A stretch of 7,630 nt of DNA from Acidobacteriota bacterium. Its GTDB lineage: Bacteria > Acidobacteriota > Terriglobia > Acidiferrales > UBA7541. Below the pieces are notes generated by a model. It was not told where the DNA came from. It ran no database searches and saw only the letters and a program-made list of their open reading frames with translations. The first letter of the stretch is position 1; every line of letters starts with the position of its first letter. Made by a program: the position numbers and the translations under genes. Positions 1 to 7,630 of the stretch are shown in pieces. The stretch is taken from positions 1 to 7,630 of the forward strand of contig JACOSF010000087.1 of NCBI GenBank assembly GCA_016179005.1, given 5' to 3'.

Positions 1-536
1 GACTCGAGCGGCCACGGCAGCCAGCGCGGCCGCAGCGTGGTCCACAGCGGAGGCGTAGCCAGAGCGATGGCCAGCGCGACGCCCGCAGCGGCGGCAGCCG
101 TTGCCATGCGTGTGCGCGCGACGCGGCACAGCGCGCCCATGCCCATCATCGAAATCCCCATCATGTTCAGGATGTCCACGCGGAGCAGGTCAGTCCACGG
201 CGCCCACGGCTGGCCGAGGATGAATTCCTGCACGCGGAAAAGCATGGCGATAGCATAAATTTCCGCGCCACGCTTGATCGTGGTGCGGGCAATATCGTTG
301 TCTGTAGCGCCACGGCGGCGCATTTTGTCGGTGACCAGTGCAAACGAAACGCCCGCGAGAAAAAGAAAAAGCGGCGCGGGCAGCGTCCCGACAAGCTGCG
401 ACCACATGAAAAACTTTCCAGACCGCTCCGATGGCGCCAGCCAGGAATCGTAACAATGCGTCTGGAACATCGCCAGACACGCCAGCCCGCGCATCCAGTC
501 AATGTAGCTGAGGCGTAGCTTCTGTTTTTCACTCAT
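1..536 (-). CDS. DUF1624 / heparan-alpha-glucosaminide N-acetyltransferase-like membrane protein (3' end cut by window edge)
   Basis: An open frame starts at the ATG at 536-534 and runs without a stop through 178 codons to the window edge, so the C-terminal part is missing. The start MSEKQKLRLSYIDWMRGLAC, followed by FQTH (His27) and the PAPLFLFLAGVSFAL segment at about residues 53-67, matches the N-terminal pattern of the DUF1624/HGSNAT-like multipass acyltransferases. In that family the first helix begins with an (I/V)D-x-x-RG-(L/I) motif and a nearby His is thought to take part in acetyl transfer. Hydrophobic segments lie near residues 14-28, 50-68, 91-107, 121-138 and 145-161, so it is an inner-membrane protein. 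It lies 42 bases downstream of thiG on the same strand and may be co-transcribed. No strong Shine-Dalgarno is visible; GGACGAG is about 25 bases upstream. The substrate is unknown. A general acyltransferase-3 type protein is the main alternative, but the FLFLAG segment favours DUF1624. Confidence 0.8.
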   Translation of the reverse strand, partial: MSEKQKLRLSYIDWMRGLACLAMFQTHCYDSWLAPSERSGKFFMWSQLVGTLPAPLFLFLAGVSFALVTDKMRRRGATDNDIARTTIKRGAEIYAIAMLFRVQEFILGQPWAPWTDLLRVDILNMMGISMMGMGALCRVARTRMATAAAAAGVALAIALATPPLWTTLRPRWLPWPLE

Positions 537-578
537 GCGCCGGGCTGTTTGCTTCGCACGGGTTCTCGTCCTTGAAAT

Positions 579-1355
579 TCAGCGCACCACGCCGGTGAGC
601 GGGCTCGACGCGCTGGCGTAGAGTTTCTTCGCGATGCGCCCGGCGAGGAAGGCTTTTCTTCCCGCGGTGACGGCGTCGCGCATGGCTTCCGCCATGAGCA
701 CGGCGTCCTGCGCTTCGGCGATGGCCGTGTTCATCAGCACGCCGTCGGCGCCGAGCTCCATGGCGACTGCGGCATCAGACGCGGTACCCACGCCGGCGTC
801 CACGATGAGCGGTACCTCGGTGATGCGTTCGCGGAGGATGCGCAGGTTTGTTGCGTTCTGGATGCCGAGGCCGGAGCCGATGGGCGCGGCCAGAGGCATC
901 ACTGCCGCGGCGCCAGCGTCAATCAGACGGCGCGCGACGATCAAGTCGTCGTTGGTGTACGGCAGCACGACGAAGCCTTCCTTAACCAAAACTCGGGTCG
1001 CTTCGATCAGCGCCGCGGTGTCCGGAAAAAGTGTTTGCTGGTCGCCGATCACTTCCAGCTTCACCCACTCGCTCAATCCCACTTCCCTTCCGAGGCGCGC
1101 CGTGCGGATGGCTTCTTCGGCGGTGAAGCACGCGGCGGTGTTGGGCAGAATGAAGATCTTGCTGCGATCAATGTAGTCGAGCAGCGATTCCTTCGATTTG
1201 TCGGTCAGGTTCACGCGGCGGACGGCGACGGTCACCATGTCCGCGCCCGACGCGGCGTGCGCGCGGGCCATTTCCTGAAAGCTGCGGTATTTTCCGGTGC
1301 CGACAATCAGCCGCGAGCGGAACGCGCGGCCGTTAATGACGAGCTGGTCGTTCAT
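579..1355 (-). CDS. thiG: Thiazole synthase ThiG
   Basis: This 258-residue protein has the usual ThiG length. ThiG is a cytoplasmic TIM-barrel enzyme that condenses 1-deoxy-D-xylulose 5-phosphate, dehydroglycine (or glycine imine) and ThiS-thiocarboxylate sulfur into the thiazole phosphate of thiamine. Visible features are [11 protein letters not shown] at 16-26 and VKLEVIGD at 98-105, where Lys99 is the expected Schiff-base lysine and Glu101 the nearby acid. Further on are PYTNDD at 132-137, [11 protein letters not shown] at 154-164, and the phosphate-binding end with [11 protein letters not shown] (Asp186) and [12 protein letters not shown]. The ATG at 1355 was chosen because GGGGAGAG lies 7 bases upstream. 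A longer open frame to 1634 would add 93 residues that match no ThiG and overlap the divergent gene. No thiS, thiO, thiE or thiC lies within the window. The gene is divergent from the M28 peptidase and followed by the DUF1624-like gene. Confidence 0.96.
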   Translation of the reverse strand: MNDQLVINGRAFRSRLIVGTGKYRSFQEMARAHAASGADMVTVAVRRVNLTDKSKESLLDYIDRSKIFILPNTAACFTAEEAIRTARLGREVGLSEWVKLEVIGDQQTLFPDTAALIEATRVLVKEGFVVLPYTNDDLIVARRLIDAGAAAVMPLAAPIGSGLGIQNATNLRILRERITEVPLIVDAGVGTASDAAVAMELGADGVLMNTAIAEAQDAVLMAEAMRDAVTAGRKAFLAGRIAKKLYASASSPLTGVVR

Positions 1356-1362
1356 AGCAATG

Positions 1363-1370
1363 CTCTCCCC
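1363..1370 (-). promoter_or_regulatory. Ribosome binding site fixing the thiG start
   Basis: On the minus strand this reads GGGGAGAG, 7 bases before the ATG at 1355. It decides for the 258-residue start over the in-frame extension that reaches 1634. Confidence 0.8.
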
Positions 1371-1376
1371 GGCAAT

Positions 1377-1382
1377 ATTGTA
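1377..1382 (-). promoter_or_regulatory. Possible -10 box for thiG
   Basis: The minus strand reads TACAAT, five of six bases of the sigma-70 -10 consensus. The region 17 bases further upstream (CGCCAA) is a poor -35. If used, transcription would begin around 1370, right at the Shine-Dalgarno, giving a leader of about 15 bases with no room for a TPP riboswitch. Weak support on sequence alone. Confidence 0.35.
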
Positions 1383-1407
1383 GCGCGGCGGCGGCCAGAT
1401 TGGCGCG

Positions 1408-1435
1408 TTGACTTGCGCGCGCAGGCTGCTAAGAT
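1408..1435 (+). promoter_or_regulatory. Sigma-70-like promoter for the M28 peptidase
   Basis: TTGACT (1408-1413) and TAAGAT (1430-1435) are separated by 16 bases. The match is 5 of 6 to the -35 consensus and 4 of 6 to the -10. Transcription would start near 1442, giving a leader of about 44 bases before the ATG at 1486. It stands back to back with the putative thiG promoter in the same 130-base divergent region, whose remaining bases show no clear operator. Confidence 0.55.
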
Positions 1436-1485
1436 TCCGCGCGGCATTTGCAGGTGAAATCTTCCGTGAGCGAGGATTCGTGAAC

Positions 1486-2913
1486 ATGAAAGCGAAAATC
1501 GGGCGCGCGCTCGTGGCGCTGGGATTGATCATCGCACTGGCGGGCGCCGGCCTGGCGCAGGAGAAGAAAGCTCCTCTCACCGAGCAGTACCGTGAGACTG
1601 CGGGCAAAATCATCGGCGCGGCGTTGGTGGACAAGGCCGGATGGGAGAAGCTTACCTATCTGACGACGGAAATCGGCCACCGGCTCAGCGGCTCGCCGCA
1701 ACTCGAGCGCGCAGTAGCGTGGGCGGCGGAGGCCATGAAAGCCGACAAGCTCGACAACGTGCGCATGCAGCCGGTGAAGGTGCCCCACTGGGTGCGCGGG
1801 CGCGAGTACGTCTCCGTCGTCGCGCCCGTGGAAAGGTCGCTGCCCATGCTCGGCCTGGGCGGAAGTATCGCCACGCCGCCGGAAGGAGTCACCGCGCCGG
1901 TCGTGGTTGTCTCCAGCTTCGACGAGCTTGAAGCGCTCGGTCAGGAAAAGATTTCGGGAAACATTGTTGTGTACGACGTGCCGTTCACGGGCTACGGGCC
2001 GACGGTGCGCTACCGGTCGATTGGCGCCGCGCGCGCCGCGAAGCTCGGCGCGGTGGGCATGCTTCTGCGCTCAGTCACCGGGCGCAGCCTCTACACCCCG
2101 CACACCGGCGCGATGGACACCAAGCCCGGCGAGGCGACCGTCCCCGCGGCGGCCATCACCGCCGAGGACGCGGCGTGGATGCACCGCATGAGCGACGCAG
2201 GAAAAGAAGTCCGCGTGAAACTGTACATGGAAGCGAAGATGTTGCCGGACGCGGACTCGGCAAACGTGATTGGCGAAATCCGCGGCAGCGAAAAGCCGGA
2301 CGAAATCGTGGTGATGGGCGGGCACTTTGATTCGTGGGATGTCGGCCAGGGCGCACAGGACGACGGCGCAAGCTGCATCGCCGCGTGGCAGGCGCTGACG
2401 ATTTTGAAGCAGCTCGGCTTCCAGCCGCGGCGTACGCTGCGCGTCGTGTTCTGGACCAACGAAGAAAACGGCTCGCGCGGCGGCCAGGCCTATCGCGAAG
2501 CGCTCGGCGCCGATATTGCGAAGCACGTCGCCGCGATCGAGATGGATGGCGGCGCAGAGAAGCCGCTTGGATTCGGCTTCAGCATCAGCGGAGTGGACCC
2601 CAACGCGAACGAACCGCGCTACACAGCAGCAATGGCCAAGCTGCAACAGATCGGCAAACTGCTGGAAGGAATCGAAGCTGGCGAAATCACCCGTGGCGGT
2701 GGCGGCGCCGACATCAGCCCGCTGATGCGCGACGGCGTGCCGGGCCTGGCCCAGCGCACCACCGGCGAGCATTACTTCGACTGGCACCACACCAACGCCG
2801 ACACGCTCGACAAAATCGAGCCGGCGAATTTCCGCAAGGCGATCGCCATGCTGGCGGTGATGGGCTACGTGCTGGCGGACATGCCCGAGCGGCTGGTGGA
2901 ACCCGCGAAATAA
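1486..2913 (+). CDS. Secreted M28-family metallopeptidase, carboxypeptidase Q-like
   Basis: This 475-residue protein is predicted to be exported. It starts with MKAKIGR, a hydrophobic stretch at 8-22, and a likely signal-peptidase site after GLA (residue 24). Residues around 135-235 fit a protease-associated (PA) domain inserted before the catalytic core. The two-zinc M28 ligands all appear present: His280 and Asp292 in [15 protein letters not shown], Glu327 after catalytic Glu326 in WTNEENGS, Asp354 in EMDGG, and His435 in WHHTNADT. The [11 protein letters not shown] signature and the length are close to animal carboxypeptidase Q (plasma glutamate carboxypeptidase) and its bacterial relatives, so dipeptide or C-terminal residue hydrolysis outside the cytoplasm is likely. 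The ATG at 1486 has GAGG 10 bases upstream; a GTG at 1480 is an alternative. Upstream in-frame codons to 1408 overlap the promoter and precede the signal peptide, so they were not used. It converges with the acyl-CoA synthetase gene. Confidence 0.92.
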   Translation: MKAKIGRALVALGLIIALAGAGLAQEKKAPLTEQYRETAGKIIGAALVDKAGWEKLTYLTTEIGHRLSGSPQLERAVAWAAEAMKADKLDNVRMQPVKVPHWVRGREYVSVVAPVERSLPMLGLGGSIATPPEGVTAPVVVVSSFDELEALGQEKISGNIVVYDVPFTGYGPTVRYRSIGAARAAKLGAVGMLLRSVTGRSLYTPHTGAMDTKPGEATVPAAAITAEDAAWMHRMSDAGKEVRVKLYMEAKMLPDADSANVIGEIRGSEKPDEIVVMGGHFDSWDVGQGAQDDGASCIAAWQALTILKQLGFQPRRTLRVVFWTNEENGSRGGQAYREALGADIAKHVAAIEMDGGAEKPLGFGFSISGVDPNANEPRYTAAMAKLQQIGKLLEGIEAGEITRGGGGADISPLMRDGVPGLAQRTTGEHYFDWHHTNADTLDKIEPANFRKAIAMLAVMGYVLADMPERLVEPAK

Positions 2914-2915
2914 GC

Positions 2916-2934
2916 GCGTGGGAACTGCCCACGC
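2916..2934. terminator. Hairpin between convergent genes, possible weak bidirectional terminator
   Basis: Arms GCGTGGG (2916-2922) and CCCACGC (2928-2934) form a perfect 7-bp stem with a 5-base loop, starting 3 bases after the M28 stop codon. It lies in the 44-base gap between two converging genes, where a shared terminator is expected. No run of T follows on either strand (AAATTCC on plus, GCTTATTTCG on minus), so it is not a canonical intrinsic terminator. Confidence 0.45.
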
Positions 2935-2957
2935 AAATTCCGATCCCGAATCATTGA

Positions 2958-4784
2958 TTATTGCCCTGTTTCGCACGGAGGCATCGGCCGTGGCTCTTCC
3001 CCTTCGGCGTAGAGATTGGCGATGAGGTCGCGGTAGCGCTCGGCGACGACGTGACGCTTGATTTTCATGGAGTAGGTGAGGTCGCCGCCCTCAAAGGAAA
3101 AATCGTGATCGAGAAGGGCAAAGCGCTTAATCGTCTCGTACTGCGCGAGATGCGCGGTGAGCCGCTCGATTTCCCCGCCGATCAGTTTGCGCACCCAGGG
3201 GTGCGTGGCAATTTCCGCGGGCGAGGTAAACGTGAGGGCAATCTCCCTGCCCTTGGCCTCCACCGCAGCGAAGTTCGGCACAATCAGCGCGATGATGAAG
3301 CGCTGGCGGTCGCCCAAAACGATCGCGCCGGAGATGAATGGGCTGGTACGCAAGCGGTTTTCAATCGGCTGCGGCGCGACGAATTTTCCAGCCGCCGTTT
3401 TGATCAAGTCTTTTTTGCGGTCGGTGACGTACAGGAATCCGTCTGCGTCGAGGTATCCGATGTCGCCGGTGCGGAGCCAGCCGTCGGCAGAAAGCACTTC
3501 GCTCGTATCCGCGGGCATGTTGTAGTAGCCCTTCATTACGCACGGGCCCTTCACCAGGATTTCGCCGTCCTCGGCGAAGCGCACGTCCACGTTGGGAATG
3601 GGCCGGCCACTGGAGCCGATGCGGTTGGCCTGCGGATTGCTGGAAGAAATGATGGGTGAAGTCTCCGTCAGGCCGTAGCCCTGATACACCCGGATGTCCA
3701 CCGACCAGAAAAATTCCAGGAGTTCTTTCGAGAGCGGCGCCGCGCCGGAAATAAACGCGCGCACCCGTCCGCCGATGCCGCGGCGGATTTTCGAAAATAC
3801 CAGCCGGTTCGCCAGATGCCATTGAATCTTCAGCAGCGGTGAAACGCTCTCCCCATACGCGCGCCACGACACGCAGCGCTGCGCCACATCTTCGGCCCAC
3901 AGATCCAATTTGCGCCGGAAGCCGGAGGTGGTCTTTTCATGCGCCTTGATGTTTGCGTACACCTTTTCAAACACGCGCGGCACAGCCGCCACGATGGTTG
4001 GACGCACTTCGCGCAAGGCCGCTGCCAACTGCTCGATCTTCCTCACGTAGGCGATGGGCACGCCATAAAACAGATAGCCGTAGTCCACGGTGCGTTCGTA
4101 CACGTGCGCCAGCGGCAAAAAGGAAAGCCCGATATCTCCTTCGATCGGTTTCAGCCCCTGAAAAGAATCAATCGTGTTGGAGACCACATTGGTGTGCGTG
4201 AGCATCACGCCTTTGGGGACACCGGTCGTGCCGGAGGTATAGATGAAGGTGGCCAAGTCGTCGCTGGCCACCAGCGCGGCGCGGCGGCGGTACTCGGCCA
4301 CATCGGCGTCGCCTGCGGACGAAATGAGCGATTCATAGCGCAATACGTCCGCCGGGGTTTCCGGCGGAGCAGCGCCGGCGATGATGTGCTCAACCGCGCC
4401 AACGCGCTCGCGACAGCCCAACAGGCGGCGCATCTGCTCTTCCCCAAAGGCGATCACCACCTTGGCGCCGCAGTCGTTGAGGATGTAGGTGATTCGCTCC
4501 GGCGATTCGTTGAAATAGATGGGGACGTTGATGGCGCCGAGCCCGACGATGGCGAAATCGGCGATGTGCCATTCGGGACGGTTGGTGGAAAAGAGGCCGA
4601 CGCGGTCGCCCGTCTTTACGCCGAGGTCCGCCAGCGCGCGTGAAAGTCCCGCAATGCGGCGCAAAACTTCGCGCGCTGTGATGGATTCCCATGTGTCGCC
4701 AACCTTGTGCAGCATCACCCCTCTGTCGGGTGGCTGGCGATCGATTGCATCCAGAAGGCTCTGCGTCAGCGAGGGGTAGGCCAT
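2958..4784 (-). CDS. Long-chain fatty acid--CoA ligase (AMP-forming acyl-CoA synthetase, FAA1/COG1022 type)
   Basis: A 608-residue ANL-superfamily enzyme that activates fatty acids to acyl-AMP and then acyl-CoA, for beta-oxidation or lipid synthesis. Core motifs appear in order: YTSGTTGVPKG (182-192, ATP P-loop), the SFLPLAHVYER region (221-231), YQGYGLTET (367-375), LRTGD (437-441), DRKKDLIKTAAGKFVAPQPIE (455-475, hinge), and YSMKIKR (571-577) with the likely catalytic Lys574. The wording YERTVDYGYLFYG and RKKDLIKTAAGK is typical of FAA1-like long-chain synthetases, and the length fits. The ATG at 4784 was chosen: GGGAG lies 3 bases upstream, a short spacing, while the in-frame TTG at 4799 has no visible ribosome site. 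The gene converges with the M28 peptidase and diverges from hutU. Exact chain-length preference cannot be read from the sequence. Confidence 0.93.
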   Translation of the reverse strand: MAYPSLTQSLLDAIDRQPPDRGVMLHKVGDTWESITAREVLRRIAGLSRALADLGVKTGDRVGLFSTNRPEWHIADFAIVGLGAINVPIYFNESPERITYILNDCGAKVVIAFGEEQMRRLLGCRERVGAVEHIIAGAAPPETPADVLRYESLISSAGDADVAEYRRRAALVASDDLATFIYTSGTTGVPKGVMLTHTNVVSNTIDSFQGLKPIEGDIGLSFLPLAHVYERTVDYGYLFYGVPIAYVRKIEQLAAALREVRPTIVAAVPRVFEKVYANIKAHEKTTSGFRRKLDLWAEDVAQRCVSWRAYGESVSPLLKIQWHLANRLVFSKIRRGIGGRVRAFISGAAPLSKELLEFFWSVDIRVYQGYGLTETSPIISSSNPQANRIGSSGRPIPNVDVRFAEDGEILVKGPCVMKGYYNMPADTSEVLSADGWLRTGDIGYLDADGFLYVTDRKKDLIKTAAGKFVAPQPIENRLRTSPFISGAIVLGDRQRFIIALIVPNFAAVEAKGREIALTFTSPAEIATHPWVRKLIGGEIERLTAHLAQYETIKRFALLDHDFSFEGGDLTYSMKIKRHVVAERYRDLIANLYAEGEEPRPMPPCETGQ

Positions 4785-4868
4785 GGACTCCCGGCGCAAA
4801 CTGTATCGCAGGCCGCGTTATTTGTGCAACGAAAGCCGTAGAGATAAGATGCAGCAGGGAGAACGGCC
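4785..4868. promoter_or_regulatory. Divergent intergenic region between acyl-CoA synthetase and hutU
   Basis: These 84 bases must hold the start signals for both genes unless the promoters lie inside coding sequence. On the plus strand TTGTGC (4822-4827) and TAAGAT (4845-4850) are 17 bases apart, a weak sigma-70-like match that would place the start near 4857. On the minus strand TTGCAC (4828-4823) and TACAGT (4805-4800) are 18 bases apart, also weak. The two -35-like hexamers overlap. No inverted-repeat operator stands out. Confidence 0.3.
4856..4861 (+). promoter_or_regulatory. Ribosome binding site of hutU
   Basis: AGGGAG lies 7 bases before the ATG at 4869, a strong Shine-Dalgarno at good spacing, which fixes the hutU start. 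Confidence 0.8.
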
Positions 4869-6544
<1,676 letters not shown>

Positions 6545-6545
<1 letters not shown>

Positions 6546-6565
6546 CACAGGCTTATAGCCTGTGC
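6545..6565. repeat. Palindromic repeat, hairpin 1 of a pair
   Basis: Arms GCACAGGCT (6545-6553) and AGCCTGTGC (6557-6565) pair perfectly over 9 bp around a TAT loop. Its first base is the last base of the hutU stop codon. It shares the core ACAGGCT/AGCCTGT with the second hairpin 35 bases on. No T-run follows, so a classical terminator is unlikely. It resembles dispersed palindromes that I recall from acidobacterial intergenic regions. Confidence 0.75.
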
Positions 6566-6579
6566 CCGTCAATCAAAGC

Positions 6580-6600
6580 GGACAGGCTGAAAGCCTGTCC
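6580..6600. repeat. Palindromic repeat, hairpin 2 of a pair
   Basis: Arms GGACAGGCT (6580-6588) and AGCCTGTCC (6592-6600) pair perfectly over 9 bp around a GAA loop. Compared with hairpin 1, the second base pair is G:C instead of C:G, with both arms changed together. It is separated from hairpin 1 by 14 bases (6566-6579) and ends 3 bases before the GGAG ribosome site of the next gene. Confidence 0.75.
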
Positions 6601-6603
6601 TAC

Positions 6604-6609
6604 GGAGAG
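6604..6609 (+). promoter_or_regulatory. Ribosome binding site of the NmrA-like gene
   Basis: GGAGAG lies directly after hairpin 2 and 4 to 6 bases before the ATG at 6614. The good spacing supports the chosen start. If the upstream hairpin forms in the mRNA, it ends only 3 bases before this site. Confidence 0.7.
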
Positions 6610-6613
6610 ACTC

Positions 6614-7390
6614 ATGTACGTCATCACCGGCGCAACAGGAAATACGGGAAAAGTAGTTACGGAAACGCTGCTTGTGAAAGGCGAGCAAGTGCGTGTGCTT
6701 GGGCGGAGCGCAGAGAAGTTGCAATCGCTCGTTGCAAAAGGCGCGGAGGCTTGCGTTGCAGACACCACGGACGAAGCTGCGCTGACGAAGGCGTTCACGG
6801 GTGCGACGGCGGTTTACGCGATGGTTCCGCCGAACATGAAAGCCGAAGACGTACGCAGCAGTCAGCTTGCCGTGGGCCGCGCCCTCGCGGGAGCCATCGG
6901 CAAAGCGGGCGTGAAGCACTACTTCATGGAGAATTTTCTGATGCTCATCGGCATGATCAAGAACATGGGGATGATGGGCGGCGTCATCAAGGCCGATGTC
7001 CCCCTCCCCGTGATCGCCACGCGCGATATCGGCCCCGTAGCCGCTGAGGCGCTCCTGAAGCGTGACTGGACGGGACACGCGACGCGCGAACTGCTCGGGC
7101 AGCGCGACATCACCATGGCAGAAGCGGCGAAAGTGCTTGGCGCGGCCATCGGCAAGCCCGGGCTTTCGTACAATGCGTTTCCCGGCTTCATGGCTAAGCC
7201 GGCGCTGACGCAGATGGGCCTCTCGAAGTCGGTGGCCGATGGGCTGGTGGAAATGTCGGAGGCCATCAACGACCGCCGCATGGCACCGCTGGAAAAACGC
7301 TCGTCTGCAAACACTACGCCGACGTCCCTCGAATGGTTTGCGGAAAATGTTTTCGCGCCTGCCTTTCACGGCAAGGCCGCCGGCGCCTGA
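6614..7390 (+). CDS. NmrA-like NAD(P)-binding protein (atypical SDR), apparently with an internal deletion
   Basis: A 258-residue protein starting MYVITGATGNTGK, whose GATGNTG (6-12) is the NAD(P)-binding loop of a Rossmann fold, with LGRS at 29-32 for the cofactor phosphate side and the AVYAMVPPNMKAED segment at 66-79. The later ATRDIG (135-140), LLGQRDITMAEAAKVLGAAIGKP (161-182, quoted by its ends LLGQ and IGKP) and WFAENVFAPAF (241-251) match NmrA-like proteins recalled from Acidobacteriota. In those relatives AGVKH is followed by a V(V/A)xLSS strand, about 40 residues, then (R)xGYFMEN. Here KAGVKH (97-102) runs straight into YFMENFL (103-109). The frame is kept, so the gene is open, but the missing piece would include core strands of the Rossmann fold and part of the substrate pocket. 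It may be a non-functional remnant, a divergent form, or an assembly error. The substrate is unknown. It may be read from the hutU transcript. Confidence 0.85.
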   Translation: MYVITGATGNTGKVVTETLLVKGEQVRVLGRSAEKLQSLVAKGAEACVADTTDEAALTKAFTGATAVYAMVPPNMKAEDVRSSQLAVGRALAGAIGKAGVKHYFMENFLMLIGMIKNMGMMGGVIKADVPLPVIATRDIGPVAAEALLKRDWTGHATRELLGQRDITMAEAAKVLGAAIGKPGLSYNAFPGFMAKPALTQMGLSKSVADGLVEMSEAINDRRMAPLEKRSSANTTPTSLEWFAENVFAPAFHGKAAGA

Positions 7391-7456
7391 CGCCGTTCCG
7401 AAACTGCACCTGTAGCGGCGCCCTTCAGGGCGGCCAAGAAGACAGGCTTTCTCCCG
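7391..7456. repeat. Convergent gap holding a short palindrome and a half-copy of the AGGCT repeat
   Basis: CGCCCT (7419-7424) and AGGGCG (7427-7432) form an inverted repeat inside TGTAGCGGCG...GGCGGCC, a form reminiscent of dispersed intergenic repeats. Just after it, GACAGGCTTTC (7441-7451) is the exact reverse complement of GAAAGCCTGTC in hairpin 2 (6589-6599), but its partner arm is absent. No T-run terminator is visible on either strand. Confidence 0.4.
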
Positions 7457-7621
7457 TCAACTCTTCTTCGAAGTGATGGCCGTGAACGCGGCCCACTGCT
7501 GCTCAACTTTAGTGCTGCCGCATTTCGGGCATTTGAACTTGCCCTTTTCGTATTCCGCAAGCGTCAAAACCCGGGAGTATTCCTTCCGGCATTCCGGGCA
7601 GTAGAACTGATACTGAGGCAT
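7457..7621 (-). CDS. Small FmdB-like zinc-ribbon protein
   Basis: A 54-residue open frame, starting at the ATG at 7621-7619 and ending at a TGA at 7459-7457. It begins MPQYQFYCPEC and has two paired-cysteine knuckles, CPEC (8-11) and CPKC (31-34), with 19 residues between, then a basic end TSKKS. This is the zinc-ribbon layout of FmdB-type small proteins, often annotated as putative regulatory proteins, with no proven role. GAGGA lies 4 to 5 bases upstream of the start at the window edge and supports it. The protein lacks membrane segments and is probably cytoplasmic. The gene converges on the NmrA-like gene, and its promoter lies beyond the right edge. Confidence 0.85.
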   Translation of the reverse strand: MPQYQFYCPECRKEYSRVLTLAEYEKGKFKCPKCGSTKVEQQWAAFTAITSKKS

Positions 7622-7630
7622 GGCGTCCTC

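Noticed and set aside
1356..1634. N-terminal extension of thiG by 93 residues
   Set aside because: The added sequence matches no ThiG, overlaps the divergent peptidase gene and its promoter, and the internal ATG at 1355 has a strong ribosome site.
2071..2976. 301-residue open frame antisense to the M28 peptidase
   Set aside because: Long antisense frames are common in GC-rich genes; the product has no recognisable motif and the plus-strand gene is certain.
2961..4643. Two plus-strand open frames of 232 and 234 residues opposite the acyl-CoA synthetase
   Set aside because: They mirror the codon structure of a well-identified minus-strand gene and show no family features.

Overview
The window is GC-rich bacterial chromosomal DNA. 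It carries six genes complete or nearly so, plus one gene cut by the left edge. The proteins and the intergenic palindromes look most like Acidobacteriota. That view rests on three things recalled from family knowledge, not a search: a secreted carboxypeptidase Q-like M28 peptidase, an NmrA-type protein whose closest remembered relatives are acidobacterial, and paired 'ACAGGCT...AGCCTGT' palindromes between genes. Nothing in the window looks like a phage, plasmid, transposase, CRISPR or rRNA/tRNA locus.

Layout. At the left, on the minus strand, a multipass membrane protein of the DUF1624/heparan-alpha-glucosaminide N-acetyltransferase-like family (1-536, C-terminus missing) follows thiG (579-1355) with a 42-base gap, so the two may share a transcript. 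A 130-base divergent region with a good sigma-70-like promoter separates thiG from a secreted M28 metallopeptidase (1486-2913, plus). That gene converges on a long-chain acyl-CoA synthetase (2958-4784, minus), with a short hairpin between them. A second divergent region (4785-4868) separates the synthetase from urocanate hydratase, hutU (4869-6545, plus). hutU is followed by two tandem palindromic hairpins and an NmrA-type NAD(P)-binding protein (6614-7390, plus), which appears to lack about 40 residues from its middle. Last, on the minus strand, is a 54-residue FmdB-like zinc-ribbon protein (7457-7621), separated from the NmrA gene by 66 bases that hold another palindrome.

How the genes relate. 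They do not form one pathway. They cover thiamine thiazole synthesis (thiG), extracytoplasmic peptide breakdown (M28), histidine degradation (hutU) and fatty-acid activation (acyl-CoA synthetase). Peptide breakdown and histidine degradation could both serve amino-acid scavenging, but nothing in the sequence links their control. thiG and hutU both sit apart from their usual pathway partners. I do not see a convincing new multi-gene system. The two most unusual observations are the paired hairpins with compensating base changes after hutU and the apparent in-frame internal deletion in the neighbouring NmrA-type gene.
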